DNA of 64,000 bases, taken from positions 1-64,000 of the forward strand of contig NZ_JACZCR010000018.1 in NCBI RefSeq assembly GCF_014904735.1. Direction: 5' to 3'. Positions 29,393-38,700 of this stretch are shown piece by piece. Position 1 is the first letter of the stretch. The number at the start of each line of letters is the position of its first letter. The stretch is from Microbulbifer hainanensis (GTDB lineage Bacteria; Pseudomonadota; Gammaproteobacteria; Pseudomonadales; Cellvibrionaceae). A program made the position numbers and the translations under genes. The notes under the pieces were generated by a model that did no database searches, had not been told where the DNA came from, and saw nothing but the letters and a program-made list of their open reading frames with translations.

Positions 29393-29599
29393 TTTAGAGG
29401 CTCCGCTGGATAAACCGCACAAAAATCGCACGGTGATGTGAAATTTCGTTATTTCCGCTTGAGCTCGAAAAAGGTTTCCCACATTACCGCGCTTATAGCT
29501 CTCACTCGTGACTCAATCGAAAATATCTTTAGAAGAGCGAACCTGATGTGGGAACTTACATATCAAAATAAGAGAGGCACAAAAAGAGTATTTGCTGCA

Positions 29600-30283
29600 C
29601 TATAGCTTTGAAATCCTAAATAATCGATTTTGAATCTCTACCGCAGCGCTTTCTGTCTCTGTAAATCCATCAAGGTAGTTAACCAAGTTTGACACCAACA
29701 AATTTTCCGCCTGTTGCTTCAAATAATCCCGCACTTCATTTTCGGTATTCTCCACCTCTTCAACGATCTCCGGGCGGTGCTCGAGAACGAATAGAATATC
29801 TTCCATATCATGAGCAAAGATATCGCCCTTGCCTCTGCCATGCCACGCTTCGAACTTTGTGGCCAGAAAATACACCGGCTTGGCTACTTTTATCGAGACT
29901 CCACCGAGATCTACATCAAATGCGTGCGCGATTGCTTCCGGATACCAACGATTGGCAAATCCGAGAATCCGTTCATCAGTAGGCATTACGTCCAGCCTGA
30001 CATCAGGGAAATCCTGTAAGCAATAACGGCAAATCAGGGCCTCTTCCGAAAGATCTTCTTTGAAGCCTCTCGCTTTCAACAGACTACAAAAAGTGTGGTA
30101 ATCGCGTGTGGTAATCACATCTACAACAATATCCACATCCTTGGTTTGCCGAACCTGTCCCCGCCGCTCCAAAGCGACTAGTAGCGCCGTAGTAGAGCCA
30201 CCGATATACACTACCTGTTGGTTGAGTTCTTTGCCGAGTGTTTTTGCTACCAGTTCAAGTAGCTCGATATTCCTTAAATTCAT
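29600..30283 (-). CDS. nucleotidyltransferase-fold protein, AbiEii-like (toxin candidate)
   Basis: A 227-residue protein with the minimal nucleotidyltransferase signature: GGSTTALL near residue 28 and KDVDIVVDV near residue 48, the G-S...D-x-D pattern, then LDVMPTDERILGFANRW and KPVYFLATKFEAWHGRGKGD. It belongs to the nucleotidyltransferases grouped with AbiEii/AbiGii toxins. Its ATG lies inside the end of the upstream wHTH gene (29 bp overlap), the usual order in AbiE-type toxin-antitoxin pairs: antitoxin first, toxin second. Toxicity is inferred. Confidence 0.75.
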   Translation of the reverse strand: MNLRNIELLELVAKTLGKELNQQVVYIGGSTTALLVALERRGQVRQTKDVDIVVDVITTRDYHTFCSLLKARGFKEDLSEEALICRYCLQDFPDVRLDVMPTDERILGFANRWYPEAIAHAFDVDLGGVSIKVAKPVYFLATKFEAWHGRGKGDIFAHDMEDILFVLEHRPEIVEEVENTENEVRDYLKQQAENLLVSNLVNYLDGFTETESAAVEIQNRLFRISKL

Positions 30284-30947
30284 TATGTAACCGATTCTGG
30301 ATGACTTGAGCGTTATCCAATAATTTTTTTAGCTCACTTCTAGCGTGCGCCAATTCCCGGGGCTTGCCGATACGAATAGCATCTAACACGGACATCAGCA
30401 CATAGGCACCTGGAGTCAGGTCGGGTCCGGTGATGACATGTTTATCGATGGGATTGATCAGTATTCCCTCCCGCTCAGGCGCACTGACTACTGTACTCGC
30501 GCCAGCGATACACAGAGGCGGATCAGGCGGCAGCATTTCACTGCGGATCAACCGGCAGTTGAAACCTGTAGGCAACCCAAAGCCGAAACCGCTCCTGTGG
30601 GCTGGCTCTGCATAACGGACGCCATAGCCAAGCCATTCCCCGGCGGCCGGGAGATTCACCCAGGGCCCAAAACCGGCGGGCCTCACTTCCGGTTCTCTGA
30701 GCAAACCAGCCTCGACCAGAGTCCGGTAACTACGAATCAGCCCGGTCTTACTCACACCGTAGAATTCCGCCTGTTCAGCCAGAGATCTTGCGCGAGATTC
30801 AAAATAGACGTGTCTCGCCTCCAGCGGCAGGGGCACATAGGGCTCTAACGGCTCGCTCAACAACTGCCCAATGGTCTGCAAGAGGATATAGGTGTCTTGG
30901 GATTTCACGTTCGGTCCATAGTCCGGAATCTGGACCAACAAAATCAC
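30255..30947 (-). CDS. winged-helix-like protein, partner of the nucleotidyltransferase (antitoxin candidate)
   Basis: A 230-residue protein. The N-terminal half has a winged-helix-like segment (RSLAEQAEFYGVSKTGLIRS and following YRTLVEAGLL), suited to DNA binding; the C-terminal half has no recognised motif. It precedes and overlaps the nucleotidyltransferase gene by 29 bp. The start is uncertain: GTG 30947 (AGG 6 bases upstream) or GTG 30908. By order and overlap it resembles AbiEi, but the sequence is not clearly of that family. Confidence 0.7.
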   Translation of the reverse strand: MILLVQIPDYGPNVKSQDTYILLQTIGQLLSEPLEPYVPLPLEARHVYFESRARSLAEQAEFYGVSKTGLIRSYRTLVEAGLLREPEVRPAGFGPWVNLPAAGEWLGYGVRYAEPAHRSGFGFGLPTGFNCRLIRSEMLPPDPPLCIAGASTVVSAPEREGILINPIDKHVITGPDLTPGAYVLMSVLDAIRIGKPRELAHARSELKKLLDNAQVIQNRLHNEFKEYRAT

Positions 30948-30996
30948 AAAAAACCTATTATGTCAATACAAAGCAGCGCCCAACACAATGATCACC

Positions 30997-31686
30997 CTAT
31001 AGCTCAAGCCGTGGCCTGCCAGCCATAGCCGGCGTGACCCGCCGGCGATACTGTCTTTCGATCTCCTCCTTGAATCGATCACTGCCCAATGCCAAGCCTT
31101 TATTCACCGCAGCCGAAATATGCGCAGTAAGTTTGTGGTCAAGATGACCTGAAAACAGCCCACGATAGCGCTCCCGACGCTGTTTTGGATACTGCCCCAA
31201 GCGAAGATACTCAGTATGCGGCGTCAGCAGGTTCGACTTTTTACCCAGTGCATTGCTCGTATAACTGGACCAAAAATAATCAGCAGGATCGGATACCATA
31301 TTGGCTCGGACAGGATTCAGCTCTATATAGCGATAGCACCGCAGCAGGTAATCTTCCGACTGCACCAGGCAGGACTTATAGCGACCCTCCCACAAGGTGC
31401 CAGAACGCCGGTAGGCACGATTGAAATAGCGCACATACATGCGCCCCAGCGCCTGCATCATTCTGGCCACGGCATCTTCCTGCCGTGGTGTCACCAATAG
31501 GTGGACATGGTTGGTCATAAAGACCCAGGCATGGACCTCGACCCGATACTCGTCGGCATAGTCGCGGAGCCAGCCGGCATAGGCGATGAAGTCATCTTCA
31601 CAACAAAAACACGGCTGCCGGTTGTTGCCGCGCTGAATGACATGCTGGGCGATTCCGACCGGGGCAAGACGGGGTAAACGGGCCAT
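30997..31686 (-). CDS. REP-associated tyrosine transposase (RAYT, Y1/IS200-like)
   Basis: A 229-residue Y1-type transposase. The metal-binding HxH is in MTNHVHLLVTP and the catalytic Tyr candidates are in YLLRCYRYIELNPVRANM. N-terminal MARLPRLAPVGIAQHVIQRG is typical of RAYT proteins, which nick single-stranded DNA at REP hairpins. ATG is preceded by AAGGAGG. There is no accompanying IS200 partner or terminal repeat pair, so it looks like a domesticated RAYT rather than a full insertion sequence. The 5' part is duplicated upstream. Confidence 0.9.
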   Translation of the reverse strand: MARLPRLAPVGIAQHVIQRGNNRQPCFCCEDDFIAYAGWLRDYADEYRVEVHAWVFMTNHVHLLVTPRQEDAVARMMQALGRMYVRYFNRAYRRSGTLWEGRYKSCLVQSEDYLLRCYRYIELNPVRANMVSDPADYFWSSYTSNALGKKSNLLTPHTEYLRLGQYPKQRRERYRGLFSGHLDHKLTAHISAAVNKGLALGSDRFKEEIERQYRRRVTPAMAGRPRLEL

Positions 31687-31780
31687 AAGTTCCTCCTTGA
31701 ACTTTTGGCTTTAGCATAAACGTCAAATTTAAAGAGAAGGAGAATTTGATGCCAAAATTTTACTCTGACCCCAATTATTC
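31613..31780 (-). repeat. 168 bp direct repeat, copy 1 (RAYT 5' end and leader)
   Basis: This copy covers the first 24-25 codons of the intact RAYT gene, its ribosome site and about 94 bp of leader ending in a GGGGTCA box. It is nearly identical to the abutting copy at 31781-31948, with scattered single-base differences. Confidence 0.9.
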
Positions 31781-31854
31781 GGCTGCCGGTTGTTGCCGCG
31801 CTGAATGACATGCTGGGCGATTCCGACCGGGGCGAGGCGGGGTAAGCGGGCCAT
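31781..31854 (-). pseudogene. truncated second RAYT 5' fragment
   Basis: Starts with ATG at 31854 preceded by AAGGAGG and encodes the same first residues (MARLPRLAPVGIAQHVIQRG, then NNRQP) as the intact gene, after which it enters the leader of the intact copy. It therefore cannot make a full transposase. Confidence 0.85.
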
Positions 31855-31948
31855 AAGTTCCTCCTTGAACTTGCGGCTTTAGCATAAACGTCAAATTTAA
31901 AGAGAAGGAGAATTTGATGCCAAAACTTTACTCTGACCCCAATTATTC
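31781..31948 (-). repeat. 168 bp direct repeat, copy 2
   Basis: Directly abuts copy 1 in the same orientation, giving a tandem duplication with a 168 bp period. It repeats the leader, the AAGGAGG site and the first 24 codons of the transposase before running into copy 1. Confidence 0.9.
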
Positions 31949-32262
31949 ATGGGTGACCCCATTTATTCATAATCAAATAAGGACGGCAGCGGGAACTGAT
32001 GATTTTCTGGTGCACAGAGTGCAACGGGCGAGGGACTACACCTGAGTGTGCAGTCCCTCTATAGGCCTAGATCCAGATGGGTGACTGAAGCACTTCCATT
32101 GAAGAAGCTTCTAAAATAGAAATTTCAGGCGCACGGACGGACACGATTGTCAGATGATGGGCGATAGCCTAGAGCAACCATCGTCCAGTTGACGGGGACC
32201 GGCTAATGGGTGACCCCATTTATTTAAATGTTGATCTGACCCCACTTATTCACTTATTTAAC

Positions 32263-32745
32263 TCAGTAATCTTCCATCCAAGGTAAATTAGCACCATGAT
32301 AAAAAGGTGTTTCTTGAAGCCCCCAAACCCCATCTTGATAATGGATTACTGTCTCAATATACCCTTTCCACCATAATTTTTCCCTATCAGCCTCTGACAA
32401 ATACCCCTCATCATTAAACTTTACCTGTACAGGATCGTAGTACATTACAATAAAGGTAGATCCATTGTTTGAATCATTATATGAAAATGGCCCAAACACC
32501 TTAATCTGTACGCCAGGCCGCCTTAAAAAAGATCTAATAAAACTTATCTTGTTATCAGCACCAAAAACATAATTGATATCATCACTATCAATGCAGCTGG
32601 ATGGAAAACATGGTAAAGCTGAAAAATTTTCGTAATTATTATTAACAATAATATTTTTCAGATGGCCGCCAAATTCACTTGCTGATTGCACACCCGCATT
32701 CGCGCATGAAGACAGAAGAAAGACCATTAGCAAACATAATCTCAT
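32263..32745 (-). CDS. small lipoprotein coupled to the YD-repeat gene (immunity/partner candidate)
   Basis: A 160-residue protein starting MRLCLLMVFLLSSCANAG, a lipoprotein signal with Cys15. The mature part has two Cys (ALPCFPSSCID) and aromatic-rich segments (GPFSYNDSNNGSTFIVMYYD, KLWWKGYIETVIHYQDGVW). No family recognised. Its ATG overlaps the TGA of the 2998-residue gene (ATGA), so it is translationally coupled. A periplasm-facing lipoprotein made with a peptidoglycan-hydrolase-tipped protein fits a protector, but an accessory or release role is equally possible. AT-rich relative to the surroundings. Confidence 0.7.
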   Translation of the reverse strand: MRLCLLMVFLLSSCANAGVQSASEFGGHLKNIIVNNNYENFSALPCFPSSCIDSDDINYVFGADNKISFIRSFLRRPGVQIKVFGPFSYNDSNNGSTFIVMYYDPVQVKFNDEGYLSEADREKLWWKGYIETVIHYQDGVWGLQETPFYHGANLPWMEDY

Positions 32746-35700
32746 GGGCAAGTCACCACTGTACATGGGTTTATTCGCGTTCCGTTTTTCCTAATTACAA
32801 AGTGTAAATGAGGTCCATGTATTCGGCCTGAACTATCTGAATGACCGATTGTTTGACCCATCGTAACAGTATCACCTATTTTCACAACACTTCCAGTATG
32901 GGAGTAACTGGATTCCAGACCGTTTCCATGACTTACTTTAATGTAATGTCCTGCATCACTCGATGAATCAACCGAAACAACTTCACCATCTAGTATCGAA
33001 TATACAGGATCTCCATGTGGATTCTTAATATCGACTGCTGTATGTGGTCGAGATGTCTTCCCCGTAACGGGATCTACTCTACTTAAAGAATACCCACTAG
33101 TAATTTTATGATGACCAGTTGGCCAAACAGGTCCATTACTTTGAGATCGCTGCGCCCCTCCCACTTTCGAAGAACTATTACTCGTCGTTTCTTTGTAACT
33201 TTGTTTGAAGTAGCTCCTCAAAAAATCATCTACAGGGTTATAGGTTGATCCATCCTGATTTACCGTGACTGAAACCTCCTCAATAGGTCTATCACTGGTG
33301 TTTTGACTCGACGCCGAACCGAATTGACTGTTATTTGTCCGCTGATTTTTACTATCCCCAGTTTTGGTGGATCGGCCATTACCCTCAACCACGGTATGAA
33401 CAGTACAATCGGAACCTCCTGCACAGCCATCTTGCTTTTTGGAGTCAGACGGCGGTGGCACCGGATCGGCCGGCGGTTCGGAATCTGGAGCATTGGCAGC
33501 ATCGGAATTTTGATTTACCACGTACCCCGTTGGATCCGTATACCGCAGCGGATTATTCATCACATAGCTATACGGATTATAAGCCTGCGAATTCGCCGGC
33601 ATGGAGATGAACGGGTCCACGGAAAGGAACCGACCCAGATTGTAATCATAGGCCCGCCCATTCATATGGATCAGCTCCACCCCGTCCAGGTGCTCGTGGC
33701 CGCTGAACCCACGTTTGGTGGTATCCCGCCCAAGCAGCCCGCCGTTACTGTCATCTTCATACAGGTCCCTGGCCTTGCCGAATGGATCGAAGCCTCTGCG
33801 CTCCTTCACGGTTCCGGCAATATCGCTGATGCTCTCGATGGAGCCCAGATGGTCCTTGTGCAGGAACTGCCAGCCGCTGGATTGCACCGCGCCGTTCAGG
33901 GTTTCCGTGCGGTACTGGGCGAAGTCACCGGCAGTGGTTCGCTCCACCACGGTGGTATTGCCGTTGCTTACCGTTTCCTCATACTCGTAGGCGCCGATGT
34001 AGTAGCGGGTAGTGTTCGCACTGCCGTCGGTGGCCACCTGCTTGTAGCGGCTGTCGTCCGGGCCGTAATAGAAAGTGGCGCTGTTGCCGTTGCTGTGGCT
34101 GATGGACCTGGGCTTGTTGTTGACCCCGTAGCTGATGGTCCGCAAGCCGTCGGCGGTCAGATTGCCATTCAGGTCGTAGTCATAGCTCCTGGTGCTGAGA
34201 TCCTCCAGGGTTACCTGAGTCACGGCGTTGGGGCCGGCGTTGTTGATGGCCCGAGAGGCATCCCCGTACTGGTAGGCGTTGGGCGTGTTGTCGGAGAAGT
34301 CGCTCTTATACAGCAGGTTACCCGCAGCATCGTAACCGTAGTCCACGGTGGCGTGCAGCGTCGCGGGGATATGGGTGTCCCAGCTGCGGCTGGATTGGGT
34401 GAGGCGGTGCAGCTCGTCATAGACAAACCGCTCATCCAGGCCGGCAATCTCGTTGCGACGGTGCGTGAGGTTGCCGTAACTGTCGTATTCGTCATAAATC
34501 AAGTGCGAAACGTCGCAGTTGCCGGCAAGGCCATTCGTACAGCGCTCCACCAACAATCCGGCGGCGTTGTACTGGCTCGCTTCGACCATCAATGCATTGG
34601 CGAAGCTCTGCTGGGTAATGGCGTCGGTGGCGCTGCGGCTGTCGACGGTGCGCAGCTGTATCCCAGCGACGAAATCCCACTCTTCGGCAATACGGCCGGT
34701 CGGATCGTAAGTCGATTCGACAATAGTGCCATCCGGGTAGCTCACTCCCTTGACGCGGCCGTAGTTGGCATCCCACGCAGTTTTCTGAACAAATACACGG
34801 CCGTCTATCTGCGTGGTGCGGGCGGTCTCCCGCTGCAGGCTATCGTAGCTGTAGATGCGCTCGAAATCGGGGCTGGTTGTCGAGCCGGTGTACTCCCGGT
34901 CGAGGGTGCCGCGGGCACTGTCGTCAAACTGGAAGTGGTGGGCCGCGTCCGTGCCGGGGTATTCGTCGGTGAGGCGGCCGAGCGGATCGTAGTTGAAGGT
35001 GGTCACCTGCGCCTTGGCGTCCTGCTGCCAGCGCAGCTCGCCGAGGGCGTTGTATAGGAACTGCCAGCCGCCCATGTTCGGGTCGTTCAGAGCCAGCTTG
35101 TGGCCGAAGCCGTTGTAACTGGCAGTGATGGCGTTGCCGGAGACATCCTGGATCATTGCCACGTTGCCGAGGGCATCGTAGCGGAAACGGGTGAACTGAC
35201 CCTTAGCGTCCCGGTGATACAGTGGCTGCCCCAGCACGCTACTGCGGCTGGCCATCATCAGCACCTGCCCCAAGCCGTTAGGAGTCACGGTGATATCGGT
35301 AGTCAGGCCGCTGTAGTCGTAGTCCACCCCGTAGCTGATGGGCAGGCGGCTGACGGACTTGTGGCCCGGGCGGCTAAGGCCATCGAACTGGGAGAAATCG
35401 ACTGTGCCGTACTCGCTAACCAGCGCATTGCTGTAGTGAGGATCGACCACCTGGGTGAGACGGCCACGGCTATCGTAGCTCTGCCACTGCACGACGGTCC
35501 CGTCCGTGCCCTCGGTTTCGCGGTAAACCTCGCGGCCGAGGGCATCGTAATAGCTCAGCACCATGGGCGCACCGGCCTGGGCGGCGATCTCGAAGTAGAC
35601 CGCGTGGCGGCTGATTGCGGCGGAGGGGCAACCAGCACTGCACCACTGGCGCGAGAGCTTCTGCGCCGGAACACCTAGGGCATCGGTTTCGGTCAGATGG

Positions 35701-38700
35701 CCGAAGTGGTCGTACTGGTTGCTGGTAGTGTGGCCATTGGCATCCGTCTGGGTCAGTGGCAGGCCGGTGCGTGCGTCGTAGGTGGCGTCGTTGGCGGCGA
35801 CAGTCAGTCCCCAGGCGCTGTTGTAGGTTTTGGCCACAAAATAACCGTCGTCACTACCGGTGGAATAGCCCATCTCTGTCCAGCGGCTGCCCTCAATGGC
35901 GGTGTTGCCGCTGCCGTTACTGGTGAGCGTCACCCGGTCCAGCTGTTTGAAAGGGCCGGTGTAGCGATTGGTGGTGATCAGGTTCAGCGATGTATCGCTG
36001 CTACTTATGGTCACCTTGGTCGGTTGGCGGGTACCGCTATCGGTGTACTCGTAAGTCTTGGTGACGGTGACATCTGTCAATGCTCCCGCGGGCAACTGCA
36101 GCGGATCCAGGTAGTTGACCTGGTGGCGCTCGGAAGCATTATTCAGCTTGAACCACCAGTTGGAAGTATCCAGGGTGAAGTTGATGTCCTTGGTGGTGGT
36201 TTTGGTAACTTCCTGCCCTGCATCCTTTACGATACTTTGTTCATCGGTCAGCACGCCCAGGTAATTGTATGTGCGCGTGACAGACTCGCTGCTGATCTCG
36301 CTGCCGTCCAACTCTTTCTTCGTCGTCGTCGACGTGTCTGCATAGACAAATTTGGTATCAGCCAGTTGGCCATTGATAACGGTCAAGTGGTTGTCCACAG
36401 AAGCCGTGGTGACGAGCGTTCCGCTGCCACTGCGCACCTTGGTTTCCTGGTGCAGCACGGAACCGGATTCCGGGAAGTCCTGGGCATAGGTGGTCACCAC
36501 CTCCGCATAGGATTCGCTGTCGGATGGGGATGCGAATTTGCGCTCGGTGATCTCCCTGAAGCCCTGGTGCCCCCTGCCCTGCAGGTTAAATAGCGCATCC
36601 TTGTAGCTGAAGGTGGTTTTGTTGAGCCCGCCGAGCCCGTCACTAGTGCGATATTCCTTTACTGCTACCCCTGTAGCACTGCCGTTGATAACAGGGAAAG
36701 AATGACTCGTGCTAGTAACGTCATAGAAATCTGGACTACTCCTAAGCGACTGGTAGTTGAATTCATGTCTTACCCCAAGTGCCGTGGAAATACCTGTCAC
36801 CAGATCCGCATCGGAACTCTGGTTGTAGTACACATAGATACCCGACTGGCTATATGGCCCCCCCATGGTCAATTCAGCACGACTGTCGCTTAGCGTGCGA
36901 CCAAAGCGAGTCAGAATATCCGCATAACTGTCACCATCTTCATCGACTATGTTGACATCAGTGAGTGGCGCGATCACGGGAAGAGAAGCTTCTTCGCCAT
37001 ACGTTACTTTACCATCGTTTTCAACGTGGCCTAGAACAACACTCCATGAATAAATATCAAATTTATCTCCATAGCTATTATCGCTTACCCAGAACTGACA
37101 ACCTCCAGTTTGGAGCTGCTGGCATTGCACTTCATAAAGAGCGGTCGCTGAGGGGAAGACAAGATCGGAGACACCATCCCGATTAAAATCCATAACACGA
37201 ATATAGGAATCCAGGTAACGATCCACTCGCTCTCCATGGAGATATTCTTGATAGATTTCCCGGCCCCATGAAACCAGATGGGAATCACTGCTCAAATCAC
37301 CACCACTATTCTCGTATAAGCGCCAATCCTTTACAGCAGGTTGATATACTAATACATCGAGCAACCCATCATTATTTGCGTCAAAAAATAGTGGATTTAC
37401 ATTGTATTGAACAGAAACACCTGTATCAGTGGTATCAATTGATTCAATAACACCGTTGTTCCAAACAGGTGCCACGACTATCACCTTGTTTGACCCTTTG
37501 AGGGGCTCCTCCGTGACACCAATCAACTCCTCTAATCCATTCCCATCAAAGTCAGCCACCACCATCGGTTTATCGATCTTGATATTCGGGCTAGAACCAA
37601 CAAATACAAAATTGCCGCTTTCGCTCCCCTCATAAAACTTGAGGGTGACTGGCAAACTTTCTGTATTACTAGATTGATAAGTCGTGACGAGATCTTGGAT
37701 TCCATCGCCATTGAAATCCAGAGAATAAGCAGAACACGCGCGGAACTGGCTGAGAGATGGATCATTCATCACATCGTCATAAGGGTAATTAACACACTCA
37801 TAGCCCACCCCAGTATCACCTTCGACAAAACTTGAACCATTCCAGCGGGCAAATCGCAGCTTTCCGCCGCTCAAGCCAATATTATCGACTCGTCCATCCA
37901 GATTAATATCAAATCCGTTATTGCTAAAGCTTTTGGACTGTTCAAATAGGCCACCTGGAATTTCGTATCTATATGGAAGCGTCTCTTCCTGCCCCGAGGA
38001 AGACAAGGTAACTATCGTTCCAAGCGAAAAATCCGGGGTACCATCACCGTCATAGTCATGGGAGCTACTGATCGGCGAGTCAAATTCCTGTGTGGATATT
38101 GAGAGTACTTTTGTGGGTGTTGAACTTAAGGCGGAGTTCCAATCTGCCCAGTCCAGCGCAGTACTTTGGTAGCATTTCTTTTGCATACCCTGCGCATCCC
38201 AGCCGCAAAGCTGAATATTGTCAATTTTAGATACGTTAGTGCCCGCCCTGTAATATACCGAGTATTCTCTAATCGGCGACCCATCCACATAAGTAGAAAT
38301 AGACTTCAACCTTTTATCAACGACTACCTTGCTCCTATTCCTATAGCTACTTATGACGTCATCTCGCTCTTCATAAGTAAAACTAATCTCACGAGTACCA
38401 TGCGTATCGCCGTCACCTGTGTAGAATATATTCGAGAGATAAGAGGTGCCGTCGCCCAAATAATAGCTATAAATCACGCTATTATTATTAAGGTCCTGGA
38501 TCTTTCTTAATTTCCAAGAAATAGTAGGCCCACTTCCGCCACGCCTTACTTTACTATTTTCGGTATCACCAAAATACTTCTTGATACCACTGCTGGATTC
38601 GAAAGTAAAAGAAGCGCTACTCAACGCTCCAGACTGAACAACACGAATACTCGGGTTCGTTTCTGGATAGTAGATCGAGCCAGAATCGCCATATGATCCA

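Larger units (their letters stand above)
31764..32251. repeat. five dispersed TGACCCC(A/T)...TTATT boxes
   Basis: Near-identical 17-20 bp boxes at 31764-31780, 31932-31948, 31951-31970, 32208-32227 and 32235-32251, each TGACCCC followed by an AT-rich TTATT stretch (GGGGTCA on the minus strand). Between them, 32030-32059 contains an imperfect hairpin with arms GAGGGACT/AGTCCCTC. This 31949-32262 stretch has no gene; it looks like the non-coding habitat of the adjacent RAYT. Confidence 0.75.

Noticed and set aside
33303-35057. 584-codon plus-strand frame inside the YD-repeat gene
   Set aside because: Opposite a recognisable YD/Rhs core; the long frame follows from its GC-rich repetitive codons.
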